The translations under genes and the position numbers were made by a program. A stretch of 64,000 nt of DNA from WTFV01 sp965203525 (GTDB taxonomy: Bacteria > Acidobacteriota > Vicinamibacteria > Vicinamibacterales > UBA8438), in contig OZ241898.1 of the NCBI GenBank assembly GCA_965203525.1, positions 2,294,001-2,358,000 of the forward strand. The letters are read 5' to 3'. Within the stretch, counting starts at the first letter, position 1. The number at the start of each line of letters is the position of its first letter. Shown in pieces: positions 1 to 8,444 of the stretch. The notes beneath the pieces were generated by a model, which was not told the DNA's origin, made no database searches, and worked only from the letters and a program-made list of their open reading frames with translations.

Positions 1-46
1 CAGGCGCGCGCCGGCCGGCGCCGCATCGCGTCCGCGACGGCGCGGT

Positions 47-264
47 TCAGCGCCCGGCGTCGCCGTAGCGCCGCCGCATCCGGTCGCGGATCCGGGCCGC
101 CTGACCCGCGGCCCCGCGGTGAACCAGAGGTGCTCCGGCCGCGACAGAATGCCGTCGACGACCTGCCGGACCGCCTCCGCCGCCCCGCCGCGGCCGGTCC
201 CGGCGGCATGCTCGACGATCTCCTGCGCCCGCGGGATCGGTCCGCGGCACGAAGCCGCCGACAC
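47..264 (-). pseudogene. possible short gene with a frameshift, unrecognised
   Basis: On the minus strand a GTG at 264 opens a frame with very high third-position GC that includes a stretch reading VRQVVDGILSRPEHLWFTAG. Near 105-110 that frame gives way to one reading RIRDRMRRRYGDAGR that stops at 47. One extra G in the G run there would join the two into about 72 residues. I do not recognise the product. It could also be the 3' end of a larger decayed gene. Nothing is visible in the first 46 bases. Confidence 0.25.
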
Positions 265-274
265 GCCATGATGC

Positions 275-351
275 TATAGTGGGCCGCGCCCGCCGGCGCA
301 CGGGACGGCCCGTGCCGGCCGTCTCGGGATGCCTTGAGGAAGGAGTCCGGG
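275..351 (+). promoter_or_regulatory. candidate promoter and leader of the glnK-amtB operon
   Basis: A TATAGT hexamer at 275-280 lies about 70 bases before the P-II start codon. No convincing -35 box precedes it at 17 bp (aagccg), and no sigma-54 type GG-N10-GC element was recognised. An AAGGAG ribosome binding site ends a few bases before the ATG at 353. Confidence 0.3.
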
Positions 352-352
352 A

Positions 353-691
353 ATGAAGCTCGTCACCGCGATCATCAGGCCGCATGCAGTCGACGACGTG
401 CGGGACACGTTGTCCCGTCTCGGCGTGGCGGGGCTGACCGCAACCGAGGTGAAGGGGTTCGGGCGCCAGAAGGGGCATACGGAGATGTACCGCGGGGCGG
501 AGTACTCCATCGACTTCGTCCCGAAAGCGAAGCTCGAGGTGGTCGTTGACGACGAGCGGCTCGACGCGGTGGTCGAGGCCGTGAAGTCGGCGGCCCGCAG
601 CGGCCAGATCGGCGACGGCAAGGTCTTCGTGAGCGACGTCGAGCAGGCGGTTCGCATCCGGACCGGCGAAACGGACTCCGAAGCGCTCTGA
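353..691 (+). CDS. glnK: P-II nitrogen regulatory protein
   Basis: A 112-residue P-II trimer protein that senses 2-oxoglutarate and ATP/ADP and gates the ammonium transporter encoded next door. The T-loop (about 37-55) is complete, with the uridylylation-site tyrosine Y51 in the sequence YRGAEY. The second signature, SGQIGDGKVFV (83-93), carries the nucleotide-binding lysine K90, and R101 and R103 near the C-terminus are conserved. The length is exactly that of the family. The gene is followed after 89 bp by an AmtB-type transporter on the same strand, the arrangement typical of GlnK rather than a stand-alone GlnB; the choice of symbol rests on that neighbour. A ribosome binding site AAGGAG supports the ATG. 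Confidence 0.93.
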   Translation: MKLVTAIIRPHAVDDVRDTLSRLGVAGLTATEVKGFGRQKGHTEMYRGAEYSIDFVPKAKLEVVVDDERLDAVVEAVKSAARSGQIGDGKVFVSDVEQAVRIRTGETDSEAL

Positions 692-780
692 CGCCGTTCC
701 CGCCGCTCCGGCCTCCGTTCCGGCACGCGGCCGCACGGGCCGCGCCGTCCGAGTTTTCCGGCGCCCGAAGGAGCAGACCG

Positions 781-2331
781 ATGCCCTGCCTGCCGAGAAT
801 CGCTGTCGCCGCCGCCGCACTCCGCCGGGCCTGGTCGCGGAACGCCGAGGCCCGCTCGCCGGGAATTGCCGCCGCCGCCGTGCTCCGCCGGGCCTGGTCG
901 CGGAACACCGAGACCTGCCTGCCGAGAATCGCTGTCGCCGCCGTGCTCCGCCGGGCCTGGTCGCGGAACACCGAGACCTGCCTGCCGAGAATCGCTGTCG
1001 CCGCCGCCGCACTCCGCCGGGCTTGGCCGCGGAACGCCGAGACCCGCTCGCCGAGAATCGCTGTCGCCGCCGCCGCCTTCGTCGTGCTGGCCCCGCGCCT
1101 CGCGCACGCGCAGGACGGCGCGCTGGATTCGGGCGACACCGCGTGGATGCTCACGGCGAGCGTGCTCGTGCTGTTCATGACCATTCCCGGCCTGTCGCTG
1201 TTCTACGCGGGTCTGGTGCGCGCCCGGAACGTGCTTTCCGTGATGATGCAGTGCTTCGCGATCACCTGCATGGTCACGATCCTCTGGACCGTCTACGCCT
1301 ACGGGCTGGCGTTCGGCGACGGCGGCGGCCTGAACGCCTTCGTCGGGGGCGGCAAGTTCTTCCTCTCGGGAGTCGGCGTCGAAACCGTCTCCGGATCGAT
1401 CCCGGAGTCGGTGTTCCAGATGTTCCAGTTGACCTTCGCCATCATCACGCCGGCGCTGATCGTCGGCGCGTTCGCGGAGCGCATGAAGTTCTCCGCGATG
1501 ATGGTCTTCATGGCCCTCTGGCTGACGGTGGTCTACGCGCCCGTCGCCCACTGGGTGTGGGGCGGCGGCTGGCTCGGCGACCTGGGCGTGCTGGACTTCG
1601 CCGGCGGCACCGTCGTCCACGTCAACGCCGGGGTCGCCGCCCTGGTGCTGTGCCTCGTCATCGGCCGGCGCCGGGGCCATCCGGGCACCCCGATGCCCCC
1701 GAACAGCCTGGTGCTGACCGTGGTGGGCGCCTCGATGCTCTGGGTCGGGTGGTTCGGGTTCAACGCCGGCAGCGAGCTGGCCGCCGACGGGGTCGCCGGC
1801 ATGGCGATGGCGGTCACCCACATCGCGACGGCCACGGCGGGCTTCACCTGGATGATGGTGGAGTGGGTGAACCACGGCAAGCCGAGCGTCCTCGGGATCG
1901 CGACCGGCGCGGTCGGCGGACTCGTGGCGATCACGCCCGCCTCCGGGACGGTCGGCCCGATCGGCGCGCTCGCCATCGGCGCCGCCGCCGGCGTCTGCTG
2001 CTACCTGGGCGCCGGCAGCCTGAAGCGGTACTTCGGCTACGACGACTCGCTCGACGTCTTCGGCGTCCACGGCGTCGGCGGCTTCGTCGGCGCGATGCTG
2101 ACCGGCGTCTTCACCGCCCGCGCGTTCGGCGGCTCCGGCCTGGAGAACGGCATCGGCACGCAGGTCTGGCTGCAGTTCGTCGGCGTGGCGGCCACCATCG
2201 CCTACAGCGGCGCGCTCACCTTCGTCCTGGCGAAGGCGCTCGACGCCACGATGGGACTGCGGGTCACCGCCGCCGAGGAGTCCGAGGGGCTCGACATCGC
2301 GCTGCACGACGAGACCGGCTTCAACCTGTAG
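781..2331 (+). CDS. amtB: ammonium transporter with expanded signal peptide
   Basis: Inner-membrane ammonium channel of the Amt/Rh family, 516 residues. The mature part begins near residue 110 after AHAQ and has about eleven membrane segments. The two pore histidines are in TVVHVNAG and VFGVHGVGG, and family gate sequences such as WVGWFGFNAGSEL are present. The ATG at 781 has a good AAGGAG 10 bp upstream and no other in-frame start codon precedes the transporter core. Residues 4-95 are a tandem array of a 21-22 residue unit (PRIAVAAAALRRAWSRNAET-like). Joining the first and last copies gives MPCLPRIAVAAAAFVVLAP followed by RLAHAQ, an ordinary signal peptide, so the array looks like an in-frame expansion inside it. 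It probably forms an operon with glnK. Confidence 0.9.
   Translation: MPCLPRIAVAAAALRRAWSRNAEARSPGIAAAAVLRRAWSRNTETCLPRIAVAAVLRRAWSRNTETCLPRIAVAAAALRRAWPRNAETRSPRIAVAAAAFVVLAPRLAHAQDGALDSGDTAWMLTASVLVLFMTIPGLSLFYAGLVRARNVLSVMMQCFAITCMVTILWTVYAYGLAFGDGGGLNAFVGGGKFFLSGVGVETVSGSIPESVFQMFQLTFAIITPALIVGAFAERMKFSAMMVFMALWLTVVYAPVAHWVWGGGWLGDLGVLDFAGGTVVHVNAGVAALVLCLVIGRRRGHPGTPMPPNSLVLTVVGASMLWVGWFGFNAGSELAADGVAGMAMAVTHIATATAGFTWMMVEWVNHGKPSVLGIATGAVGGLVAITPASGTVGPIGALAIGAAAGVCCYLGAGSLKRYFGYDDSLDVFGVHGVGGFVGAMLTGVFTARAFGGSGLENGIGTQVWLQFVGVAATIAYSGALTFVLAKALDATMGLRVTAAEESEGLDIALHDETGFNL
787..1072 (+). repeat. tandem repeat, about 63-66 bp unit, inside the amtB signal region
   Basis: Five copies, the last partial, start near 787, 853, 917, 980 and 1045. 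Each begins CTGCCGAGAATCGCTGTCGC or a close variant and contains CTCCGCCGGGCCTGGTCGCG. Unit lengths are multiples of three, so the amtB frame is kept. Copies differ mainly in the number of GCC codons. Confidence 0.85.
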
Positions 2332-2347
2332 CGCCGGCGCTGCCCGG

Positions 2348-3418
2348 CTACTCCGCCTGTTCGACGCGCCGGGCGAGCGCTTCGGCGACTTCGCCGGTCG
2401 TCGCGTCCCCGCCGAGGTCGCGGGTGACGACCTTGCCGTCCGCGAGTTGCGCTTCGATCGCCCGCACCAGCGCCGCGGCGGCCTCCCCTTCCTCCAGGTG
2501 CTCGAGCATCATGGCGGCCGTCCACACCTGGGCGATCGGGTTCGCGACGCCCTGCCCCGCGATGTCCGGCGCGGACCCGTGCACCGGCTCGAACATCGAC
2601 GGCGCGGTGCGCTCCGGATTCAGGTTGGCGCCCGGCGCCAGCCCGATGGATCCGGCGACGGCGGGGCCGATGTCCGAGAGGATGTCGCCGAACAGGTTGC
2701 TCGCGACGACCACGTCGAACCAGTCCGGGTGCTGCACGAAGTGCGCGCACAGGATGTCGATGTGGTACTGGTCGGTGGCGACGTCGGGATACTCCCGCGC
2801 CAGCGCGGCGAAGCGCTCGTCCCAGAACGGCATGCTGTGGATGATGCCGTTCGACTTGGTGGCGGACGTCAGATGCCGCGCGGGGCGGCGGCGGGCGAGC
2901 TCGAACGCGTAGCGCAGCACGCGGTCGACGCCGCGCCGGGTGAAGACCGCCTGCTGCACCGCCATTTCGTCGTCGGCGCCGCGGTACAGCCGGCCGCCGA
3001 TCTCGGAGTACTCCCCCTCGGCGTTCTCCCGCACCACCACGAAGTCGATCTCCTCCGGCCGCCGGTCCGCCAGCGGCGAGCGGACGCCGGGCAGCAGCCG
3101 CACCGGCCGCAGGTTGACGTACTGGCCGAACGTCCGCCGGATCGGAATCAGCAGTCCCCAGAGCGAGACGTGGTCGGGGACGCCGGGCCAGCCGACCGCG
3201 CCGAGGAAGATGGCGTCGTGCCGGCGCAACCGGTCCAGGCCGTCGTCGGGCATCATCCGCCCGCTGCGCGCGTACCGTTCGCAGCCCCAGTCGAAGGAGA
3301 TCCAGCGGCAGTCGAAACCGAAGCGCCGGCCCGCCGCGTCGACGACCCGCATCGCCGCGGGCACCACCTCCTGCCCGATGCCGTCGCCGGGAATCACCGC
3401 TATCGAGTAGGTCGCCAT
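2348..3418 (-). CDS. tartrate/D-malate/isopropylmalate-type dehydrogenase
   Basis: A 356-residue NAD-dependent beta-hydroxyacid oxidative decarboxylase. It starts MATYSIAVIPGDGIGQEVVP, the family N-terminus. It shows the substrate arginine region RRTFGQYVNLRPVRLLPGV, the tyrosine loop VVRENAEGEYSEIGGR, and the metal/NAD region SNLFGDILSDIGPAVAGSIG with FEPVHGSAPDIAGQG. The absence of the LeuB-type extended loop and the wording around RENAEGEY favour tartrate or D-malate dehydrogenase (TtuC/DmlA) over LeuB. A start at 3418 is chosen over an upstream one at 3469 because the conserved N-terminus begins there and GGAAGGGGAAG lies just upstream. It converges on amtB with 16 bp between the two stops. 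Confidence 0.85.
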   Translation of the reverse strand: MATYSIAVIPGDGIGQEVVPAAMRVVDAAGRRFGFDCRWISFDWGCERYARSGRMMPDDGLDRLRRHDAIFLGAVGWPGVPDHVSLWGLLIPIRRTFGQYVNLRPVRLLPGVRSPLADRRPEEIDFVVVRENAEGEYSEIGGRLYRGADDEMAVQQAVFTRRGVDRVLRYAFELARRRPARHLTSATKSNGIIHSMPFWDERFAALAREYPDVATDQYHIDILCAHFVQHPDWFDVVVASNLFGDILSDIGPAVAGSIGLAPGANLNPERTAPSMFEPVHGSAPDIAGQGVANPIAQVWTAAMMLEHLEEGEAAAALVRAIEAQLADGKVVTRDLGGDATTGEVAEALARRVEQAE

Positions 3419-3474
3419 CAGGATCGCTTCCCCTTCCCCGCCCGGAACCGCTCCGGCCGCCTCGCGCACCCGCC

Positions 3475-3686
3475 GGTCACCGCACGACCCTGTCCGCCCG
3501 CAACGCTGCGATCTCCCGCCGGTAGCCGGCCGCGGCGAACACCTCGTCGGTGTGCTGGCCGAGCGGCTCGCGCCCGCCGGTCACCGCACGACCCCGTCCG
3601 CCCGCAGCGCCGCGATCTCCTCCCGACCGTAGCCGGCCGCGGCGAGCACCTCGTCGGTGTGCTGGCCGAGCAGCGGCGCCGGCCGG
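3475..3686. repeat. direct duplication of a CoA-transferase gene end, period 104 bp
   Basis: The segment starting GGTCACCGCACGACC at 3475 is repeated at 3579 with a few substitutions and small indels. The second copy is the real 3' end of the CoA-transferase gene, with its stop at 3581. The first copy lies after the stop and still translates as an altered version of the same C-terminus, ending RADRVVR. Confidence 0.85.
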
Positions 3687-4765
3687 CCCGGCGTCAGCGG
3701 CGTGCCGGAGAGTTTGACCGGCGTGCCCAGCGTCGACAGCGCGCCCAACGTCGGATGCCGCGTCTCGACCACCATCTCCCGCGCCCGCACCTGCGGGTCC
3801 CGCAGCGCCTCGCCGTAGTCGTTGATCGGCCCGCACGGGACGCCGTGCGCCTCCAGGCGCTCCAGCCAGTACGCCCGCGGGCGCTCCGACGTCACGCGCT
3901 CGATCCGCTCCGCCAGCGCCGTCCGGTTCGCCACGCGCGCCGAGTCGCTCTCGAAGCGCGGGTCCTCCGGCCATTCGGGGTGGCCGAGCAGCTCCGCCAG
4001 GCGCCGGAAGATCCGGTCGTTGGCGGCGCCGAGCGTGACGTAGCCGTCCGCGCAGCGCACCGCCTGATAGGGCGCGCTCATGCGGTGGGCCGAACCGAGG
4101 GGGCCCGGCACGACGCCGCGCGAGAAGAACTCGGTCGCCTCCCACACCGACAGCGCCACCCCGGCGTCGACGAGCGACGTGTCGACCTGCTGCCCCTCCC
4201 CCGTCCGCTCCCGCGCGTGGAGCGCGGCCAGGATGCCGCAGACGGCGAAGAGCCCGGCCCCCAGGTCCGTCAGCGGCACGCCCACCTTCACCGGCGGACG
4301 GCCCGGCTCGCCGGTCACCGACATCAGCCCGGACACCCCCTGGGCGACCAGATCGAACCCGCCCTTGCCCGCCGCCGGCCCGGTCTGGCCGTAGCCGGAG
4401 ATCGACGCATGGATCAGCCGCGGATTCCCTTCGCGCAACGCACCGTAGTCGAGGCCGAGCCGGCCCAGCACGCCGGGGCGGTAGTTCTCGACGAACACGT
4501 CGGCGCCGGACGCCAGCCGCCGCAGCACGCCGGGGCCGCCGGGCGCCTTCAGGTCGACGACGATGCCGCGCTTCCCGCGGTTGACCGCGTTGAACGAGGC
4601 GCTGTCGCCGCCGCGCGCGCCGGCCATCCGGCGCGAGGAGTCGCCCGCCGGCGACTCCACCTTGATCACGTCGGCGCCCATGTCGCACAGTAGCATTGCG
4701 CAGAAGGGACCGGCCATGACCTGCGTGACGTCGAGCACGCGGACGTCCTGCAGCGCGCGCGTCAC
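3581..4765 (-). CDS. class III CoA-transferase (CaiB/BaiF family)
   Basis: A 394-residue enzyme of the formyl-CoA transferase/CaiB fold that moves CoA between acyl groups. Clear family features are the start VRVLDVTQVMAGPFCAMLLC, the segment DMGADVIKVESPAGD, the region FNAVNRGKRGIVVDLK, the GYGQTGP box and the C-terminal PAPLLGQHTDEVL. The catalytic aspartate region is represented by PLTDLGAGLFAVCGILAAL. The substrate cannot be told from sequence. It lies divergent from the enoyl-CoA hydratase-like gene at 4804 with 38 bp between them; such pairs are common in acyl-CoA catabolic loci. Its 3' end is duplicated downstream. Confidence 0.9.
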   Translation of the reverse strand: MTRALQDVRVLDVTQVMAGPFCAMLLCDMGADVIKVESPAGDSSRRMAGARGGDSASFNAVNRGKRGIVVDLKAPGGPGVLRRLASGADVFVENYRPGVLGRLGLDYGALREGNPRLIHASISGYGQTGPAAGKGGFDLVAQGVSGLMSVTGEPGRPPVKVGVPLTDLGAGLFAVCGILAALHARERTGEGQQVDTSLVDAGVALSVWEATEFFSRGVVPGPLGSAHRMSAPYQAVRCADGYVTLGAANDRIFRRLAELLGHPEWPEDPRFESDSARVANRTALAERIERVTSERPRAYWLERLEAHGVPCGPINDYGEALRDPQVRAREMVVETRHPTLGALSTLGTPVKLSGTPLTPGRPAPLLGQHTDEVLAAAGYGREEIAALRADGVVR

Positions 4766-4803
4766 CGGTCCGTCATCCGCCGCGCTCCGCCGCGGCCCCG
4801 GAG

Positions 4804-5598
4804 GTGTTCGCCTTGCCCACTTCGCACGTCCTCCTCGACCGCAACGGCCCGGTCGCCACCATCACGTTCAACCGCCCCGAGGCGCGCAACGCCATGACCT
4901 GGCCGATGTACGACGCGCTGGTCGCGCATTGCGACGCCCTGGAGGGCGACGCCGCGATCCGGGTGGTCGTGCTGCGCGGGGCCGGCGGCAAGGCGTTCGT
5001 CGCGGGCACCGACATCGCGCAGTTCCGGTCGTTCCGCAGCGCGGAGGACGGCTTGGCGTACGAGCGCCGCATCGACGCGGTCGTGGACCGTCTCGAACGG
5101 GTCTCGCGGCCGACCATCGCGGCCATCGACGGCGTGGCGACCGGCGGCGGCTGCGCGCTCGCCGCCGCCTGCGACCTGCGGGTGTGCACCAGCCGGTCGC
5201 GGTTCGGCGTGCCCGTCGCCCGCACCCTCGGCAACTGTCTCTCGGCCGCGAACCACGCCCGCCTCCTCGACCTGGTCGGTCCCGCCCGCCTGAAGGAGAT
5301 GCTCTTCACCGGCCGGCTCTTCAGCGCCGCCGAGGCGGCCGCCGCCGGCCTCGTCAACCGCGTCGTCGAGCCGGACGAGCTCGACGCGGCCGTGGGAGAA
5401 TACGCCGACACGATGGCCGCCAACGCGCCGCTGACCCTCCGCGCCAGCAAGGAGATGATCCGGCGCGCGCAGGCCCGCCGCCGGGCCGCGGCGTCGCTCG
5501 GCCGCGACCTGATCGTCGGCTGCTACACGAGCGCCGACTTCCGCGAAGGGGTCCGGGCGTTCCTCGACAAGCGCCCGCCCCGCTGGACCGGACGGTGA
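4804..5598 (+). CDS. enoyl-CoA hydratase/isomerase family protein lacking both hydratase glutamates
   Basis: A 264-residue crotonase-fold protein starting from GTG at 4804. The oxyanion-hole segments are GGKAFVAGTDIAQF and DGVATGGGCALAAACDLRV. In classical enoyl-CoA hydratases the second segment reads GGGCE and a second glutamate follows about 20 residues later; here those positions are alanine (GGGCA) and valine in RFGVPVARTLGNC. The protein therefore probably does another crotonase reaction, such as isomerisation, hydrolysis or decarboxylation of an acyl-CoA. It is paired divergently with the class III CoA-transferase, which suggests a shared substrate. Confidence 0.87.
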   Translation: MFALPTSHVLLDRNGPVATITFNRPEARNAMTWPMYDALVAHCDALEGDAAIRVVVLRGAGGKAFVAGTDIAQFRSFRSAEDGLAYERRIDAVVDRLERVSRPTIAAIDGVATGGGCALAAACDLRVCTSRSRFGVPVARTLGNCLSAANHARLLDLVGPARLKEMLFTGRLFSAAEAAAAGLVNRVVEPDELDAAVGEYADTMAANAPLTLRASKEMIRRAQARRRAAASLGRDLIVGCYTSADFREGVRAFLDKRPPRWTGR

Positions 5599-5621
5599 GA
5601 TTCTATCGCGAGGGGGACGAG

Positions 5622-6905
5622 ATGACGCGGCAGCGCGCGACGACGCCGGCGCCCGGCGCAGGCATGACCCGGAAGGCGTTCCTCGAAGCGGCGGGGGCCG
5701 CGGCCCTCGCCGCCGCCTGGCCCGGCGCGCGGGCGCGCGCCCAGGAGCCGCCGGCGCAGGGCGCGCGCGAGCGCATCGCCCGGATCGTCCGCGAGTACGA
5801 CGCGCAGGGCGACCACCGCACCGGCTCGCCGGTCGACGCCGAGAGCGGACGCTGGCTGGCCGACCGCGTCGACGAGGCGGGCCTCGTCCCCGAGATCGAG
5901 TGGATGGGGTTCTCGCGCATCGAAGTGCGGGCCGCCTACGTGGAGGCGGACGGCCGCTGGGCCGAAGGGGTGCCCCTGTTCGACGGCGGCTTCACGGACG
6001 CGGCCGGGGTGACCGGCGCGCTCGGCCCGCTCGGCGGGAGCGGCGCGGTCGGGCTCGGACACGTCGGACCGCGCGCCGGCGCGGACTTCCCCGCCTACCG
6101 CCGGACCACGGCGCAGCGCGCGGCGGTGACGGTGACCGGCGGCCCGTCCAACGGGACGCCGGAGGGGCTGGCGCTGCTGAACGCGCCCGACTTCAAGCAG
6201 CCGTTCGGCCCGCCGGTGCTGCAGGTGGCGAGCCGCCACCGGCCCTGGCTCGCCGCCGCCGCGGCGGCCGGGGCGACGGCCCGCGTCGTCGCCCACGTCC
6301 GGCGGCGGCCGGTGGAGGTGTTCAACGTCACCGCGGCGTTGCGCGGGGCGGAGCCGTCGCTGGCGCCGGTCTTCGTCATGACGCCGCGCAGCGGGTGGTG
6401 GACCTGCGCCTCGGAACGGGGCGGCGGCATCGCGGTCTGGCTGGAGATGATGCGCGGCATGGCGGCGGCGCCGCCGCGGCGCACGACCGTCTTCCTGGCG
6501 TCGACCGGCCACGAGCTGGGCCACTACGGCCTGGAGGAGTTCCTCCGCACGCGGTCGCGCCTGGTCCGGGGCGCGGCGGCCTGGATCCACCTGGGCGCCA
6601 ACTTCGGCGCGGCCGTCGGCGGCGACCCCCTGCTGCAGGCGTCGGCGCCCGGATTGCAGGAGCGCGCGGCCGAAGCGCTGCAACGGGCCGGCGCCGCGCC
6701 CCCGCGCCGGCGTCCCGCCGGGGAGCCGCCGGCCGGCGAGGCGCGCCGCGTGCACGCCGGGAGCGGCACGTACCTCTCGATCGTCGGCGCCAACCGGCTG
6801 TTCCACCACCCGCGGGACCGCTGGCCCGACGCGGTCGACGTCGACCGCATCGCCCGCTACGCCCGCGCCTTCACCGACCTCGGGCTGCAACTGGCGAACG
6901 GCTGA
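5622..6905 (+). CDS. exported M28-peptidase-like protein (non-canonical metal site)
   Basis: A 427-residue protein; ATG at 5622 after GAGGGGGACGAG, with an alternative ATG at 5664. The N-terminus MTRKAFLEAAGAAALAAAWP ending ARAQ is a signal peptide, possibly Tat-like. The C-terminal half looks like an M28 aminopeptidase: VFVMTPRSGWW, a helix GGGIAVWLEMMRGM, the strand RRTTVFLASTGHELGHYGLEEF, the strand AAWIHLGANFG and a final FHHPRDRWPDAVDVDRI. Several canonical M28 zinc ligands (HxD, the bridging D, the EE pair) are replaced, so catalysis is uncertain. The last third of the gene is duplicated twice downstream (from 15890 and from 17584). Confidence 0.75.
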   Translation: MTRQRATTPAPGAGMTRKAFLEAAGAAALAAAWPGARARAQEPPAQGARERIARIVREYDAQGDHRTGSPVDAESGRWLADRVDEAGLVPEIEWMGFSRIEVRAAYVEADGRWAEGVPLFDGGFTDAAGVTGALGPLGGSGAVGLGHVGPRAGADFPAYRRTTAQRAAVTVTGGPSNGTPEGLALLNAPDFKQPFGPPVLQVASRHRPWLAAAAAAGATARVVAHVRRRPVEVFNVTAALRGAEPSLAPVFVMTPRSGWWTCASERGGGIAVWLEMMRGMAAAPPRRTTVFLASTGHELGHYGLEEFLRTRSRLVRGAAAWIHLGANFGAAVGGDPLLQASAPGLQERAAEALQRAGAAPPRRRPAGEPPAGEARRVHAGSGTYLSIVGANRLFHHPRDRWPDAVDVDRIARYARAFTDLGLQLANG

Positions 6906-7102
6906 GGCAAGGCGCGGGCCGGGGAACCCGGCGGGGGAACGGGCGGACCCGCCCGCTCCCGGCGCACCGGGCCGGCCCGCCAGCGCGGCGCCGCGGGGTC
7001 GTCCGCGCCGCGTGCCGGCCGCCACCCGCCGCGGGACGCCCGTCCGCCGCCGGCGCAATCGGCCACGGCGCCGCGGGACGCGGTCCCGCCGCCGCCTCTC
7101 CC

Positions 7103-7228
7103 TTGACCAGCGGGAACCCGCGTGGCACACTTGCTCCCGGCGCCGGCGGGGAAGCAGGGGTCGCCCGCGCCGCCCGTCCCTGGACGCCGCGCCCTGCGAC
7201 GGTCGTCATCCCGGAGGAGGTTCCGCGC
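7103..7228 (+). promoter_or_regulatory. promoter and leader of duplicated block 1
   Basis: TTGACC at 7103-7108, a 17-bp spacer and CACACT at 7126-7131, then a leader of about 95 bases ending in a strong GGAGGAGG ribosome binding site at 7212-7219. The same -35, spacing, -10 and leader occur at 16479 and 19584 in front of other exported-protein genes, which supports the assignment. Confidence 0.6.
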
Positions 7229-7939
7229 ATGCGCCCGACGGTTCCCGTGTTCCTGTCCCTGATCCTCCTCGCGGGGCTCCTGCCCGCGTCCGTGGAAGCC
7301 CAGGGCGCCATCCGGTGCGTCAAGACGGGATTCACACGATGCAGGTGCATTTCCCCCTACAAGGTCCGTTGCGCCAACGCCGAAGGTCACGTCCAATGGA
7401 ATGCTATTGTGGGACAGGCTCATATAATCATCAAGGATGATCGGGGCAGGATCAAGGATGAATTCACACTCGGTATGTCCCAATTGCAAGATCTCAATCT
7501 CCACACACTCCATGATGGAACAGCCCTGAGGGAAAAACTGGAAAGCATGGGAAAGCTGCAAAGAGGGCACAGCCACGAAATCCAATCCTTTTGGCTAAGC
7601 GGTGGGTTGCCCATGTTCGAAGACACAGATGGGCAAAACCCGATGGGCACCATCGCCGAGGTCAACAGGAGGATGGAGCCTCCGGATCGCTGCTTCTACA
7701 CGGAGGATCCGTACGCGATCGACATCCGAAGTCCCGACGGTTACAGCACAACCGTCTGTATCGGCAGGGTCCAGTGCAGCCCGAGAAACGGCGGAAACGA
7801 GTATGTGAACACAGCCATCTGCCTCGGCCAGGGCTTCCAGGGAGACGTGGGGAGCTGTCCGAACGCCACGTCATGCGCCGCCGAGGAGGTGCCTGAGATC
7901 CGTATTTTCTCGCCCGTTGTTCCCCGGGGCTCCCGGTAG
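7229..7939 (+). CDS. exported cysteine-rich protein of unknown function (copy 1)
   Basis: A 236-residue protein with signal peptide MRPTVPVFLSLILLAGLLPA cut near VEAQG. The mature part begins with a tight cysteine cluster (CVKTGFTRCRC, then C about eight residues on) and ends with further cysteines in CFYTEDPYAI, TTVCIGRVQC, AICLGQ, GSCPNATSC. A shared motif EVNRRMEPPDRCFYTEDPYA stands in the centre. The family is not recognised. The codon use in the middle (7380-7680) is less GC-rich than neighbouring genes, suggesting transfer. A paralogue at 16605 is close to identical in its signal peptide and its central motif and diverged between them. Confidence 0.8.
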   Translation: MRPTVPVFLSLILLAGLLPASVEAQGAIRCVKTGFTRCRCISPYKVRCANAEGHVQWNAIVGQAHIIIKDDRGRIKDEFTLGMSQLQDLNLHTLHDGTALREKLESMGKLQRGHSHEIQSFWLSGGLPMFEDTDGQNPMGTIAEVNRRMEPPDRCFYTEDPYAIDIRSPDGYSTTVCIGRVQCSPRNGGNEYVNTAICLGQGFQGDVGSCPNATSCAAEEVPEIRIFSPVVPRGSR

Positions 7940-8270
7940 AACGTCACCAGAAAGGCCCCCGTCCGGCTCGGCAGGCGATGGCCGCCAGGCTGCCGTCCCC
8001 GGAACCTTCGCCAAGCTGCCGCCCGGAACTCCGGCCCGGTTCCCCGTTCGTGCAGCGGGGAGCCGCCGGCGTCTCGTCCCGGCCAAGCTCTCGTACGAGT
8101 CGCCGAGCGCGGGTTTCCCCGTTCGTTCAGCGGGAGCCGCCGGCGTCTCGACCCGGCCAAGTTCCCGTACGAGCCGACGAGCGCGCGGTTCCCCCGTTCG
8201 TCCAGCGGGAGCGTCAGCGTCGAACAGTTGCCATTTCCAGGCCGGCGCCGACTGCCGTCCCCGGTTTTCC
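7940..8270. repeat. non-coding array of about 65-70 bp direct repeats with palindromes
   Basis: After the stop of the exported protein come about three copies of a unit holding CCCGTTCGTNCAGCGGGAGC, GCCGCCGGCGTCTCG and a CGTACGAG palindrome, ending near 8215. The short inverted repeats (CCCGTTCG...CGGG, GCCGCCGGC, CTCGTACGAG) could fold in RNA. A shorter version follows the paralogous gene at 17313-17545. No gene is seen in this stretch. Confidence 0.6.
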
Positions 8271-8444
8271 CGCTGGAGACACACAGGGACGGCAGGATGA
8301 GCACGGGCGCAGGCTCGCCTTCGCGAGGCGGATAACCGTTGCGAGCCTCCCGGCTCGAAGATGCGGCGTCGGCGGGCCGACCGGGGGCGCTGTGGACCTG
8401 CCCGGCCTGTGGATGCCCGGTCGGCGTCGGCGCCGCATCCGCGG

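Noticed and set aside
787..1072. CRISPR-like array at the amtB start
   Set aside because: Units are contiguous, without unique spacers, and stay in the amtB frame.
4563..5621. Longer N-terminus for the M28-like protein
   Set aside because: The upstream frame is antisense to the CoA-transferase and out of frame over the crotonase gene; the signal peptide and ribosome binding site place the start at 5622.
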